Of a stretch of 64,000 nucleotides of DNA, positions 18,098 through 27,331 are shown piece after piece. Position numbers and translations under genes: made by a program. Each line of letters opens with the position of its first letter. The first letter of the stretch is position 1. The notes beneath the pieces are model-generated. The model ran no database searches, had not been told where the DNA came from, and saw only the letters and a program-made list of their open reading frames with translations. The DNA lies in contig CAYMTE010000001.1 of assembly GCA_964393325.1 (NCBI GenBank), positions 56,636 through 120,635 of the forward strand, in the 5' to 3' direction. Origin of the DNA: JBAZWV01 sp964393325. GTDB taxonomy: Bacteria > Patescibacteriota > Patescibacteriia > 2-12-FULL-60-25.

Positions 18098-19508
18098 TGA
18101 CGTAGCGACCTACGCGATCTCGTTCTTGATAGAGCGGATAGGCGTCGTGTGTCGCGTCCCAGCGTTTATCCATCATGATGAGAATATCTGGCGTTCCTTG
18201 CCGAAGTTGTTCGAGCTGTTCGGTGCCGAGTGGTGCGGGATCAAGATCAATGTATTGTGAGTAGGTGGCGTTTGGCAGAAGCGGAATGAGTTCCGGAGCA
18301 CTGTGAAGGAACACCCGTTTCGACGGATCTTGTGCGGCAAAATAGGCGGTCAGATCGCGTGTCATGTGGCTCTGGTACGTTTTTGAGACCCATGAATTGA
18401 AACCGACTTGATAGGCCTGTACAAGGATAAGGAGGGCGAGCGCGCTGACGGGGAGGGTGTCGATGCGAGGGACGCGTTTCCCGATCCACGAGGTGAGATC
18501 ACGGAGCGATGCAGGAATAAAAAGGAGTGTGACGAGTTGTGCGGGGAAGAAATAGCGATACCATCCGGGTGTTCGGAGATATGCGGCGAGAATTGCGCCA
18601 GTAAAAAGAAACGCGATCGTTTCAATGAGACCAATGCGCTTCGTGTACAGCCGATGCGCGACGGAGATCATCCAGATGGCGAAGATGCTGCCAAGATACA
18701 GAGGAGTCGATTCATGAACGAATCGAAGGATGTTTGTGAGGATGACGGAACGAATATTCTCGAGATGATAGGGGTTTGAATAAAACCCGAGGATGTCGCG
18801 CGCGGAATCGGTTGGGAGGAATTGCGTGTGTATCCAGATGTATACCGGCAGGAGGAATCCGATGATGGCGATCGGGACGAGCCAAAGATCGCGTGGAAGT
18901 TTTTTCCAGTGAATGCATGCGGCGAGTCCGACGGCCGGAAGGAGGAGAAGGAAGATCGGTTTAGTTGCCAGACACAGGCCAAGAAGGAGACCGGCGAGGA
19001 GCGTGAATATTCGACGGCGCGGTTCGTGCGTGAGTACGCGGTGCGCAGTGAGGAGAAACGCGAAAAGGAAAAACATCCCTGGAACTTCACCAAGGACGTT
19101 TTTCCCATCTCCATAAAACGGGGGAAATGTCGCGATGAGGAGTGCGGAAAGGAGCGCGTCACGCGTCCCATGAAGTTTTTTTCCGAGCAGGAAGGCGGTT
19201 CCGGTGCAGAGCAGCATGAACATGACCATGACGGCACGCGCCTGAAGAATACCCATGCCGAAGAGCGCGAGAGACGCGGCGACTGGGAAAACAACCGGAA
19301 ACCCGGTCGACGTGAACGCGGGAGAGAGGAAGACGCTCGGCGCAAGCTGGATTTTCATTTCGCCCATGCGAACGAGGCTGACCGCGAGCTCAATGATCAT
19401 GCCTTCATCGCCCCACATCGCGGGACTTTCGGTGAGTTTCCAGGTGCCAAAGGCAAGCGTCGTGAGAAGGACGAGGGGGAGCGCAAGGCGCTTGAGGACG
19501 TGTTTCAT
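18081..19508 (-). CDS. Polytopic membrane glycosyltransferase (GT39/ArnT-like)
   Basis: 475 residues from ATG 19508, with about ten to twelve hydrophobic helices. The N-terminal helix is followed by SPAMWGDEGMIIELA, which matches the conserved acidic DE motif in the first outer loop of PMT/ArnT-type enzymes. These use polyprenyl-phosphate sugars on the outer face of the membrane. The start is chosen because a promoter (TTGCGC-17-TACTCT) ends seven bases before it; the frame upstream (MRSPSELGTLF) lies over that promoter. It is transcribed alone and ends inside the 3' end of the convergent methyltransferase. Confidence 0.8.
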   Translation of the reverse strand: MKHVLKRLALPLVLLTTLAFGTWKLTESPAMWGDEGMIIELAVSLVRMGEMKIQLAPSVFLSPAFTSTGFPVVFPVAASLALFGMGILQARAVMVMFMLLCTGTAFLLGKKLHGTRDALLSALLIATFPPFYGDGKNVLGEVPGMFFLFAFLLTAHRVLTHEPRRRIFTLLAGLLLGLCLATKPIFLLLLPAVGLAACIHWKKLPRDLWLVPIAIIGFLLPVYIWIHTQFLPTDSARDILGFYSNPYHLENIRSVILTNILRFVHESTPLYLGSIFAIWMISVAHRLYTKRIGLIETIAFLFTGAILAAYLRTPGWYRYFFPAQLVTLLFIPASLRDLTSWIGKRVPRIDTLPVSALALLILVQAYQVGFNSWVSKTYQSHMTRDLTAYFAAQDPSKRVFLHSAPELIPLLPNATYSQYIDLDPAPLGTEQLEQLRQGTPDILIMMDKRWDATHDAYPLYQERDRVGRYVISERR

Positions 19509-19515
19509 TGCGAAA

Positions 19516-19544
19516 AGAGTACCGAGTTCCGATGGGCTGCGCAA
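19516..19544 (-). promoter_or_regulatory. Promoter of the GT39-like gene, probably leaderless
   Basis: On the minus strand: TTGCGC (19544-19539), 17-base spacer, TACTCT (19521-19516), then seven bases to ATG 19508. A start about seven bases after the -10 would fall at the ATG. Confidence 0.55.
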
Positions 19545-19553
19545 TGGAAAGGC

Positions 19554-19582
19554 TTCCCAGCAAGGCCGTCGTATCGTAGGAT
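19554..19582 (+). promoter_or_regulatory. Promoter of the methyltransferase at 19589, probably leaderless
   Basis: TTCCCA (19554-19559), 17-base spacer, TAGGAT (19577-19582), then six bases to ATG 19589. Divergent from the minus-strand promoter at 19516-19544. Confidence 0.45.
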
Positions 19583-19588
19583 GTTGCC

Positions 19589-20428
19589 ATGCAGATTCGG
19601 TGTATCAGGTGCGGCGGAGCGGTTGATGCGTCCCGTCGCTGCGGGAACTGCGGTCATATCTATCCGGAGCGGAACGGCATTCCGGTCTTTTTGGACGAGG
19701 AAGGAGTGACGCGTGCATTTGCGGATCAGGCGCAGGATGCAGAGAACGCGTTTAAAGATTTTTTTAAGCGGTGGCCGCGGATGTATCGTGTGCTCGTAAA
19801 CCTGTTTGTCCCCGTGTTGTTTTACGGTCTGTCGGCGCGACGATTTTTAGCCGAACTCCAACCGCAACCGGAACGAATACTGAACCTTGGTTCCGGGCCG
19901 ACCGTGCTCCATCCGCGTGCGACGAATGTGGATCTGTTTCCGTTTCCGAACGTGCATCTTCTTGCCGAAGCGGAGCGTCTTCCGTTTGCGGATGCGACGT
20001 TTGACGCCGTGGTGAGTGAACAGGTGCTCGAGCACGTTCGTGGCCCGTGGCGCGTCGCGAAAGAAGTTGTTCGTGTCACGAAGCCGGGCGGATTGATCTA
20101 CATCGCGACGCCGTACATGTTTCCGTTGCATCCGTCGCCAAAAGATTATTCGCGATGGTCGATTGACGGTCTCGCGGATCTGTTTGAGGGGTGCGATCTC
20201 GTGCGATCAGGAACGCGCAACGGTCCGGTATCCGGCATGCTCATCGTGATGTCGATGGGGCTTGCGACGATTTTTTCTTTTGGGATATCGCCGGTACGAA
20301 AAGTGTTGAACTATTTGTGTATGGCGCTCTTGAGTCCGTTCAAAGTTTTGGATTACGTGTACGCAAACCTTCCCGGCGCGGACGTTGCTGCGGGAAGTGT
20401 GTATGTCGTGCTCAAGAAGCGCGGCTAA
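19589..20428 (+). CDS. Methyltransferase with N-terminal zinc ribbon
   Basis: 279 residues. The first 25 residues hold a four-cysteine ribbon, CxxC (CIRC) then CxxC (CGNC), followed by RNGIPVF as in Trm112-like or zinc-ribbon methyltransferases. The SAM domain has ILNLGSGP, an acidic VDLFP, and VVSEQVLEHVRGPW. After about residue 215 there is a hydrophobic segment that may touch the membrane. It is monocistronic with its own promoter; its stop overlaps the stop of the convergent GT2 gene by four bases. The substrate is unknown, likely glycan-related by context. Confidence 0.78.
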   Translation: MQIRCIRCGGAVDASRRCGNCGHIYPERNGIPVFLDEEGVTRAFADQAQDAENAFKDFFKRWPRMYRVLVNLFVPVLFYGLSARRFLAELQPQPERILNLGSGPTVLHPRATNVDLFPFPNVHLLAEAERLPFADATFDAVVSEQVLEHVRGPWRVAKEVVRVTKPGGLIYIATPYMFPLHPSPKDYSRWSIDGLADLFEGCDLVRSGTRNGPVSGMLIVMSMGLATIFSFGISPVRKVLNYLCMALLSPFKVLDYVYANLPGADVAAGSVYVVLKKRG

Positions 20429-21354
20429 GGAAGATTCCGTTTTTCGGCGACGATGTAGTGCGGTCGGTGGCGTGATTCGTCGTAGGTGCGCCAGATGTAT
20501 TCGCCAATCATGCCCATCATGATCATTTGAAGTCCGCCGATGATGAGCACGGCGATCATGAGTGAGCTGTATCCTTGCACGCCTGCACCGAACCATAGCC
20601 GCGTGACGAGGACGTAGAATGCGAACGCGAAGCCGGAGAGTGCGGTGACAAGTCCGAGTGTGCTCATGAGACGAATTGGCAGAAAGGAAAACGAAATGGA
20701 CGAGTCAATGAAGAGTTTGAGCTTTTTGGAGAACGTCCAACGAGATTTTCCGACCGTTCGTTTGCGGCGTGTGTAGGGGATGACAGCGGGAGGATACCCG
20801 GTCCAGACCGTTTGCAGCATGAAGTGCGAATTTTTTTCGCGCATGGTTCGCAAGACATCTGCGACACATCGATCAAAGAGCACGAAGTCGAATCCGCCAG
20901 GTGGAATCGTTTTGATACCGAAACGGCGGATGAATCCCCAAAACGTTTGTGCAAAGATGCGATCAACGAATGCGTCTTCTCGATCCACGCGTTCTGCAAG
21001 GACGAGTTTTGATCCCTCCGTCCATTTTGAGACCATCTCGGGAATGAGTTCTGGCGGATCTTGGAGATCGGCCATGATGATGGCGATGCAATCGCCGGAG
21101 GCGTGATCGATGCCGGCGAGGAGCGCCATGTATGCTCCAAAATTACGCACGAGGCGTACAATCTTGATGCGTGGATCCTGCGCGGCAGCTGTGGCAAGAA
21201 CGGTAAACGAGCCGTCACCGGATCCATCGTCAACAAAGACGAGTTCGCCATCCATACCAGGAAGCGTGTTCAGTACGCCTTGAAGGGCGGGGATCGTCGT
21301 AGTAAGGTTCTTTTCGTTGAAATAGACCGGAACGACGATAGAAAGTTTTGGCAT
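20425..21354 (-). CDS. Polyprenyl-phosphate glycosyltransferase, GtrB-like (GT2)
   Basis: 309 residues. GT-A motifs VVPVYFNEKN, FVDDGSGDGS and MADLQDPPEL are followed by YTRRKRTVGKSRW, a GtrB/YfdH hallmark, and by two C-terminal membrane helices (residues about 225-285). The enzyme transfers a sugar from UDP-sugar to undecaprenyl phosphate. The lipid-linked sugar would be flipped, possibly with the GtrA-like protein at 47123, and used by GT39-like enzymes such as the one at 18081. It is monocistronic on the minus strand. Confidence 0.9.
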   Translation of the reverse strand: MPKLSIVVPVYFNEKNLTTTIPALQGVLNTLPGMDGELVFVDDGSGDGSFTVLATAAAQDPRIKIVRLVRNFGAYMALLAGIDHASGDCIAIIMADLQDPPELIPEMVSKWTEGSKLVLAERVDREDAFVDRIFAQTFWGFIRRFGIKTIPPGGFDFVLFDRCVADVLRTMREKNSHFMLQTVWTGYPPAVIPYTRRKRTVGKSRWTFSKKLKLFIDSSISFSFLPIRLMSTLGLVTALSGFAFAFYVLVTRLWFGAGVQGYSSLMIAVLIIGGLQMIMMGMIGEYIWRTYDESRHRPHYIVAEKRNLP

Positions 21355-21375
21355 ACGTGTCGCAAGCAGTTAACC
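21348..21375 (+). promoter_or_regulatory. Possible promoter for the epimerase at 21383
   Basis: TTGGCA (21348-21353), 16-base spacer, weak -10 TTAACC (21370-21375), then seven bases to ATG. It matches the layout of other start-proximal promoters here, but the -10 is poor. Confidence 0.3.
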
Positions 21376-21382
21376 AATTTTC

Positions 21383-22336
21383 ATGACGAACGTCCAGCCG
21401 CCGCATGGGAGGCCAACGCGATGGATTGTAACCGGAGGAGCGGGTTTTTTAGGGACGAATTTTTTGCAGGCGTCTCGTCCTGAAGATGGGGAGATCGTCG
21501 TGATCTCGCGTCACGCGGCTCGCTGGCCCGTTGAGCGGCCATGGATCCGATATCTCGAGCAGGACGCGCGCGAAGTGGATTCGTATCGGCAGGAACTTCT
21601 TCCGGGATCTGTTGTTGTGAGTCTTGCGAGCGGTTCGTATCCGGGGAAGGCGGAAAAAATGATCGAGTCGGATATTCAGGATAATGTGCTCGGCACGATT
21701 CGCGTGGCACAAGCGTGTGCAGATCAAGGCGTACGATCATTCGTGTTTCTGTCCAGCGGCGGGGCGGTGTATGGGAATCAATCTGTTTCTCCAATTTCCG
21801 AAGACGCGAATCCGCGACCGATCAGTGCGTATGGGGCGATGAAGCTCACGATCGAGCGATACCTTGATGTGATTAGTCATTTGAAGGGATTGCCTGTCGC
21901 GGTGCTCCGCGTGGGGAACTGTTTTGGTCGCTGGCATTCCGGATCAAGCCAAGGCGCGATCAACGTATTTTTGAAAAAGGTACAACGAGGCGAGCCGATA
22001 GAGATTTGGGGCGACGGCGAGCAAATTCGGGATTACGTGTCCGCTGACGATGTATCAGAAGCGATCCGTTGCGTTGGGCTCGGTCACGTGTCTGGATTTG
22101 AAACGTTGAATGTTGGTACGGGCGTTGGACGATCCCTGAATGACATTCTCGCTTCCATTCGCGATGTGACTGGTCTTGTGCCTGATGTTCGGTACTCACC
22201 GGCACGTAGCGTCGATGTGCATACGAATGTGCTTGCGATGACGCGCATCAAGAATGTCTATGGATGGCAGTCGCAGCGTGTCTTTGAAGACGCACTCCGC
22301 GATGTGTGGGGATGGATGAATATGGAACGCGGTTAG
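21383..22336 (+). CDS. NAD-dependent nucleotide-sugar epimerase/dehydratase
   Basis: 317 residues of extended short-chain dehydrogenase. The NAD loop GGAGFLGTNF, a serine site FLSSGGAVYG and the catalytic YGAMK (Tyr-x3-Lys) are visible, then DGEQIRDYVSADDV, common in UDP-glucose 4-epimerase-like enzymes. The exact reaction cannot be assigned; 4-epimerisation of a UDP-hexose is the first guess. It stands alone on the + strand between two minus-strand units, and its stop overlaps that of the convergent glycosyltransferase. Confidence 0.82.
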   Translation: MTNVQPPHGRPTRWIVTGGAGFLGTNFLQASRPEDGEIVVISRHAARWPVERPWIRYLEQDAREVDSYRQELLPGSVVVSLASGSYPGKAEKMIESDIQDNVLGTIRVAQACADQGVRSFVFLSSGGAVYGNQSVSPISEDANPRPISAYGAMKLTIERYLDVISHLKGLPVAVLRVGNCFGRWHSGSSQGAINVFLKKVQRGEPIEIWGDGEQIRDYVSADDVSEAIRCVGLGHVSGFETLNVGTGVGRSLNDILASIRDVTGLVPDVRYSPARSVDVHTNVLAMTRIKNVYGWQSQRVFEDALRDVWGWMNMERG

Positions 22337-23544
22337 CGTGAGGTAGCGCGGATCTGTTCCAATTGCGTGACGAATGTACGCGCCCACGATTCGTGATCGA
22401 AGAACGCGACGCGTTCTGGCGTGTGACGTGACATCTCCTTGAGACGCTCCGGATGATCGTGAAGCTCGCAGATGACGCGTTCGAGGTCTTTTGCGTCACC
22501 TTGTTTTGTCGTTGCTCCCGCCTCTCCTGCGGCCCACGCAGACCCGCTTCCCGCGCTTGTGATGATCGGACGACCGAAGAACATCGCTTCGATGATGGTA
22601 CGGCCGAGTGGCTCGGGAAACCGACAGGGATGAACAAACGCATCGCAGGCGGCGTACGAGCTCGAGAGGTCGCTCTCTTCTTTCCATGGCAAAAACGTCA
22701 CCGCGTTTGTGATGTCGAGGCGATCGATTAGCGCTTCGAGTCGTGCGCGTTGCGGTCCGTCGCCAAGAACCGTGAGCGTCACATGGCGTCCACGGCGTCG
22801 AGCCCCGGCGACAGCTTGGATGACGAGATCTACACCCTTCATGCGAAGGAGGCGCCCGACGTGCAGAATCCGAAACGGGCGCTCGTTGGTGAATTGAAGT
22901 GGATACGGCTCCGAACGTGTACGTTCAACATGAAAATGTGATCGATCAATGAATTCGGAGAGCACGGCGATACGCTGTTTGGGAAAGCCGAATTGCGCGT
23001 AGATGTCTCCGACAACAGGCGCGGGAACGAAGATCGCATCAAGTCGTTGCGCAACAGGAAGGCCGAATACTTTGGACCAGATCCAGTTTTTGATCCACAC
23101 ACTCCGCAATTCGATAAAGAGTTTCAGCCATGGCATGAGCCCGTTTTGTGGATCCGGGAGTTCTGGCGTGAGGATGTCGAGCGCCTCCATGTATGTTGCG
23201 AGATACGCAACGACGGGGATCGTTCCGCCTTCCTGTCGATACATGCCGCCCGCCCAGAGGCAGCTTGTGCCGTCGATGTTGTAGATGTCTGTTTGTGTCT
23301 CATTCGCACGGAGGAGCTCAACGACGTGACGTTGGAGTGCATTGAATGTTCGCATGACGGGAGGCACGGGTTCAACAGGATAGGGAACTCCTTCCTCGGG
23401 AAGCGCATTCAGCTCCGGAAACAGCGTGAGGAGACGTACCTCATGTCCAAGACGTTGCAAGGCGCGCAGTTTGATATCAAGACCGCGGTTCGCGCCTCCG
23501 CCTCGTACGATATCGATCTTTAGGGTGATGAATGTGATGCGCAT
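22333..23544 (-). CDS. Glycosyltransferase family 4
   Basis: 403 residues. N-terminal acceptor loop DIVRGGGANRG; donor domain with ILHVGRLLRMKGVD, GDGPQRARLEAL and the E-x7-E element PEPLGRTIIEAM followed by GRPIITSAG. It is probably cytoplasmic and retaining, adding a sugar to the lipid-linked chain. Second gene of a two-gene minus-strand operon, nine bases after the capsule-like gene. Confidence 0.87.
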   Translation of the reverse strand: MRITFITLKIDIVRGGGANRGLDIKLRALQRLGHEVRLLTLFPELNALPEEGVPYPVEPVPPVMRTFNALQRHVVELLRANETQTDIYNIDGTSCLWAGGMYRQEGGTIPVVAYLATYMEALDILTPELPDPQNGLMPWLKLFIELRSVWIKNWIWSKVFGLPVAQRLDAIFVPAPVVGDIYAQFGFPKQRIAVLSEFIDRSHFHVERTRSEPYPLQFTNERPFRILHVGRLLRMKGVDLVIQAVAGARRRGRHVTLTVLGDGPQRARLEALIDRLDITNAVTFLPWKEESDLSSSYAACDAFVHPCRFPEPLGRTIIEAMFFGRPIITSAGSGSAWAAGEAGATTKQGDAKDLERVICELHDHPERLKEMSRHTPERVAFFDHESWARTFVTQLEQIRATSR

Positions 23545-23553
23545 GGGTCGTGA

Positions 23554-25047
23554 TCAGGTTCGTGCGGCACGAGCAAACGCTTCTGCGAGCGGCGCAATGC
23601 CGTGGCGGCGCTTGTCTTGATCGCGTTCGAATTCCCAGAGCTGCTTGAGATCGATCTCAAAGGAGTGTCGTTTCAGCGCGGCGAGATACGCGAGAACGTC
23701 TCGTTCGTCGTACGCGGGATGTGTGAGCCGTTCGCGGATGAGATGCGGTAGTTGCTCATAATCCGCGCAATGCGTGACATTTGAGATCGCATTGAAATTT
23801 TGATGACCGAAACTTATGACCGGAATACCAAACAAGCACGCTTCCCATCCGACGGTGCCCGTGATCGTCGTGACGAGTGATGCGTGTGGCGTAACGTCGA
23901 AACTTGAGAGCGTTGGAGAAAGAAGTTTGACGTTCGGGATCTTTTTGATCTTTTGATAAAACCAGCGCGGGCGATATTGCACCATGGCCGGATGTTCTTT
24001 GACGCAGAGTGTCATACCGACCGGGAGAGATTTTGCGATATGTCCGATCAGTTCGATTTGATCCGTAAATGCCGGCGCGAGCACGAGGAGTGAAAGCTCC
24101 GGTTCGTAGTGCAGTGGGAAGAATGTGAACGGTTCTGATGGATCAAACCGATCGTACAAGTCAGTATTCCCGCGCAGGTTGCGAAGTTTGCGTTTTGCGA
24201 GGTCAACGTTTTGCCAAAACGGATGGATGTAGTCGTAATCCATACGGTCCGGCGTTGAGAAGTGCGCGCCAATCGCTTTTGAAATTTCTCGCAGCGCAGA
24301 AAGCGCGCGTTCCGGTTTCAAAAAACCCAGCTGCTGTTTTCGTGTGACGGGCTGATGCGTCGGGGTCGTTTTCTCGAAGTTGGGAATCGGTCGTGATCGG
24401 AATGCGGCAAGATGCTCTCGTGCCCATGTACCATCGGTAGACGCGAGGAGTTCGTCGACGTTTGTGCGGAATGCTTCATCGACCGGGGTGAATGTCGTGT
24501 AGTCCCGTGTGAGCACATAGCGTCCCTGGAGGTTGCTGGGAACGACATAGAGCGGCTTCGCACCGTATGAGATGGCGAGATGATAAAACAGCATGCTGCC
24601 GAGGCCACCGGGGGGAATGCCAAAGACGACGTCCGGCCGTTCTTTTGCAAGCATGGTGTCAATTGCCTTTGCGCGAATTTGAAGTTGCTTGAGGAGCTCT
24701 TCATGGGTGTATCGCAGTCGGTCATGCGGATATTCACGCTGCATTTGCTCTTGCATGATGACGCGATCCGCGATCAGATACGGCCAGAGGTTCGGCAGTC
24801 CAATGCGTCGTTCAAGATCCGCGAGATACGCAAGGTCGATTTTTTCGTCTCGCCATCCTTTTTCTATTTCCTGATCAAGCAATAGAGCGGAATACGAAAT
24901 GTCTTGTTGTGACGTCAAAAAATCGTAGCTCGAGCGAAGATAGACGTACCCGCAGAATTCCGTGATGCCGTGTACGCGCTTGAGCTCGGTCGCGAGATAG
25001 TGGCCGATGTAGGCAAACTGACGTTGGAGGAGGAAGCCGCATTTCAT
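23554..25047 (-). CDS. Capsular polysaccharide synthesis-like protein (KpsC/KpsS type)
   Basis: 497 residues from ATG 25047; the frame is open further upstream to 25239, but the extra part is Arg/Ser-rich, crosses the divergent intergenic region and lacks family character. The C-terminal half has KEHPAM, then TGTVGWEACLFGIPVISFGHQ, matching the Capsule_synth family, whose well-studied members transfer beta-Kdo to lipid or glycan. Here it could transfer an acidic sugar such as the nonulosonate made at 31-41 kb; that is inference. First gene of a minus-strand pair. Confidence 0.65.
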   Translation of the reverse strand: MKCGFLLQRQFAYIGHYLATELKRVHGITEFCGYVYLRSSYDFLTSQQDISYSALLLDQEIEKGWRDEKIDLAYLADLERRIGLPNLWPYLIADRVIMQEQMQREYPHDRLRYTHEELLKQLQIRAKAIDTMLAKERPDVVFGIPPGGLGSMLFYHLAISYGAKPLYVVPSNLQGRYVLTRDYTTFTPVDEAFRTNVDELLASTDGTWAREHLAAFRSRPIPNFEKTTPTHQPVTRKQQLGFLKPERALSALREISKAIGAHFSTPDRMDYDYIHPFWQNVDLAKRKLRNLRGNTDLYDRFDPSEPFTFFPLHYEPELSLLVLAPAFTDQIELIGHIAKSLPVGMTLCVKEHPAMVQYRPRWFYQKIKKIPNVKLLSPTLSSFDVTPHASLVTTITGTVGWEACLFGIPVISFGHQNFNAISNVTHCADYEQLPHLIRERLTHPAYDERDVLAYLAALKRHSFEIDLKQLWEFERDQDKRRHGIAPLAEAFARAART

Positions 25048-25058
25048 AGGAAAAACCC

Positions 25059-25087
25059 TTTTCAGAACGAGGAAGATGGGGTATCGT
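25059..25087 (+). promoter_or_regulatory. Possible promoter for the methyltransferase/flippase operon
   Basis: TTTTCA (25059-25064), 17-base spacer, TATCGT (25082-25087), leader about 28 bases to ATG 25122. No convincing promoter was found for the divergent gene at 25047. Confidence 0.35.
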
Positions 25088-25121
25088 GTAACGCGAAAAC
25101 GGTACGTGAAAACGGCCGTAG

Positions 25122-25793
25122 ATGCAAGCGCTGAACGGTATGGCATTCGCCTGGTTGACGAAAAAAATCTCTCGAGAGCTCTCTGATCGGCTGATCGCTC
25201 CCTTTGCAAGCGAGGGGCGGACGCTTGAGGTTGGCGCATTTGGAGAGCCGAGCTACGGCCGGTGGTTCCCGAACCGCGTCGGCATTGATATCAAGCCGGG
25301 TCCGGGCGTTGATACCGTTGCGAGTGTGTACGACATTCCGTTTCCCGATGCGTCGTTTGACAACGTGCTCTGTATGTCGGTCTTGGAGCATCTCGAAGAG
25401 CCGCCGCGGGCGATTGCAGAAATGCGTCGTGTCTTAAAAGAGGGCGGACGAATCATTGTATCGACGCCGTTTTTATTTCCGTTGCACGATGCGCCAGGCG
25501 ACTATTGGCGGTTTACCGCGTACGGACTTCGTCATCTCTTCGCGGCATGGGACATTGAGACTGTGAAAGGGGAATCAACCGCGCAACAATCTCTCGCAGT
25601 GCTCCTGCAGCGGTATGCGTATCAAACGACGATGCACCTCAATGCGATCATGAAAGTGCTTGTGCTGCTCTTGGCGCGAATCGTCTACATGCTCCCTAGC
25701 ATCCCGCGAACGGTTTTTGGAGATATTCATAAGCGGCAGGAAGAACCGGATGCGTTTGCGAGCGCGTTTTTTCTTGTCGCGCGAAAACGATAA
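25122..25793 (+). CDS. Class I SAM-dependent methyltransferase
   Basis: 223 residues. The SAM region is LEVGAFGEPSYGRW, a modified motif I, followed by VGIDIKPGPGVDTV and MSVLEHLEEPPRA. The stretch PFLFPLHDAPGDYWRFT matches the other two Methyltransf_11-type proteins in this locus (17480 and 19589), which share a PLH-x-P/DY-rich segment. A moderately hydrophobic stretch occurs near residues 180-200. It precedes the flippase gene by five bases, so a glycan-related role is likely. A second ATG at 25140 is an alternative start. Confidence 0.78.
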   Translation: MQALNGMAFAWLTKKISRELSDRLIAPFASEGRTLEVGAFGEPSYGRWFPNRVGIDIKPGPGVDTVASVYDIPFPDASFDNVLCMSVLEHLEEPPRAIAEMRRVLKEGGRIIVSTPFLFPLHDAPGDYWRFTAYGLRHLFAAWDIETVKGESTAQQSLAVLLQRYAYQTTMHLNAIMKVLVLLLARIVYMLPSIPRTVFGDIHKRQEEPDAFASAFFLVARKR

Positions 25794-25798
25794 CCCGC

Positions 25799-27295
25799 AT
25801 GTCTTCTGACGATACTGTGAAACCTCAGACAGAAGGGTTGTACGCCAAAACCGTCAAAGGAACGTTTTGGCAACTTGTGAATGCGAGTACGCAGAAGGTG
25901 TTGCAGATCGGGATCTTTTTTATTCTCGCCCGCGTGCTGACGCCGACGGATTATGGCGTCCTTGCGGTCATCTTTATCGTGATCGGATTTTTTAATCAGC
26001 TGACGGATGTCCCATTTGGAACGGCATTGATTCAGAAAAAAGGAGATATCGAGCCGTACATCGATCCGTACTGGACGCTTGATATCCTTCGTTCGCTTTT
26101 TAACGCAGCGCTCATCGCGGTGTTTGGAGGCATGATCGCGACGTTGTTCAAGGTAGAGGAGCACGCCACCCTTATCCGATTGTCTGGACTATTGCTCGTT
26201 ATTCCGACGTTCGCGAATGCGAGACTCGTCCTCGCTTTTCGGAATATGGATTTTCGCGTGATTGCGATTCGTGATCTCCTCACACAGATCGCGTTTGGAT
26301 CCGTGACACTCGCGTATGTTTTTTTGATCGGTCACAGCCCGGCGGCACTTGTGATGGGCTACGCAGCGATGTATGCCTTGGGAGATTTTTTGAGCTATGT
26401 GCTTGTCCCGGGAACGATTCGCGTTTCATTCGCGTTTCGTAGACTGCGTGATCTCGCTGGTCAGGCGGGATGGCTCTACGGTCAGGATCTTGTCGTGTAC
26501 GCGTCGCAGTATCTCGATAAAATCGTCCTGGGTATATTGCTTTTGCCGAGCGACCTCGGGTTGTATTCAAAAGCGAAAGACCTTTCATCGAGCCCCGCAA
26601 GTTTTATCGTGTCGATTGCTCGGAAGGTCGGCCTTTCGGCGTTTGCACTTGCGCAGGATAGTCGTGTGAAGATTCGTGAAGGGATGATCCGGAGTTTTGA
26701 TATCTTGTTCTTGACGGTGGTTCCAGCAGCGTTGCTGTTTTTGCTCGACGGTGGAACGATTATCCGGGTGCTTCTTGGTGATGCATGGCTATCCATCGTT
26801 ATCCCGTTCAAAATCATGGCGCTTGGGAGTATCTTTTTTGCCGTTATTCACATTATCAATACGACGGTCATTGCCGTTGGTCGACCGGATGCCGGATTTA
26901 AGGCGAACCTTATTCAGACAATACTAACGCTACCGTTGAGCTGGTTGGGCGTGCAGCTCGGTGGCATTCGAGGGTTGGCCTATGCAACCTCTGCCATTTG
27001 GCTGCTCTTAGCGACATATCTTTTTGTTCGTCTTCGAGAAACGATTCAAGTGAAGGCGGCAGACGGTGTGCGGTATGCGGTGATCACGATCGTGACAACC
27101 GCGGTGCTTACGGCATTGGACCTTGGTATTGGACCGTTGATTCAGCGTTTTGGTCGGCTCGAGTTCGATGCGGCGTGGGTTGCGGTTCTTGGGCTCGTCT
27201 ATTTTGTGCTCCTATGGATTCTGAGCCGCGTGGTGAAGCAGAGTCCTTGGCAGACGGGGCGTTCCATCTTGACACATCTGCGCGGAGCGCATTGA
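25799..27295 (+). CDS. wzx: Polysaccharide flippase, Wzx/MOP family
   Basis: 498 residues with about 12-14 membrane helices. The N-terminal segment LARVLTPTDYGVLA is the hallmark of the Polysacc_synt (RfbX/Wzx) group of MOP exporters, and PFGTALIQKKGD follows as in many homologues. It would flip the undecaprenyl-diphosphate-linked oligosaccharide from the cytoplasmic to the outer face. It is the only clear flippase in the window, so it is the best candidate exporter for the glycan primed by the enzyme at 45666. Confidence 0.88.
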   Translation: MSSDDTVKPQTEGLYAKTVKGTFWQLVNASTQKVLQIGIFFILARVLTPTDYGVLAVIFIVIGFFNQLTDVPFGTALIQKKGDIEPYIDPYWTLDILRSLFNAALIAVFGGMIATLFKVEEHATLIRLSGLLLVIPTFANARLVLAFRNMDFRVIAIRDLLTQIAFGSVTLAYVFLIGHSPAALVMGYAAMYALGDFLSYVLVPGTIRVSFAFRRLRDLAGQAGWLYGQDLVVYASQYLDKIVLGILLLPSDLGLYSKAKDLSSSPASFIVSIARKVGLSAFALAQDSRVKIREGMIRSFDILFLTVVPAALLFLLDGGTIIRVLLGDAWLSIVIPFKIMALGSIFFAVIHIINTTVIAVGRPDAGFKANLIQTILTLPLSWLGVQLGGIRGLAYATSAIWLLLATYLFVRLRETIQVKAADGVRYAVITIVTTAVLTALDLGIGPLIQRFGRLEFDAAWVAVLGLVYFVLLWILSRVVKQSPWQTGRSILTHLRGAH

Positions 27296-27322
27296 CGAAC
27301 GTGCTCGTCTCCTGTCTACTAT
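27292..27322 (+). promoter_or_regulatory. Promoter for the epimerase at 27332
   Basis: TTGACG (27292-27297) overlaps the flippase stop; a 19-base spacer leads to TACTAT (27317-27322), nine bases before ATG 27332. Confidence 0.45.
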
Positions 27323-27331
27323 GCGACATCT

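Noticed and set aside
18822..19709. A 295-residue + strand frame opposite the GT39-like gene
   Set aside because: Extremely charged (Glu/Arg/Lys) mirror of a hydrophobic membrane protein; no start signal or motifs.
25048..25239. Upstream extension of the capsule-synthesis-like gene to 25239
   Set aside because: The added part is Arg/Ser-rich, overlaps the divergent methyltransferase gene and lacks family similarity.
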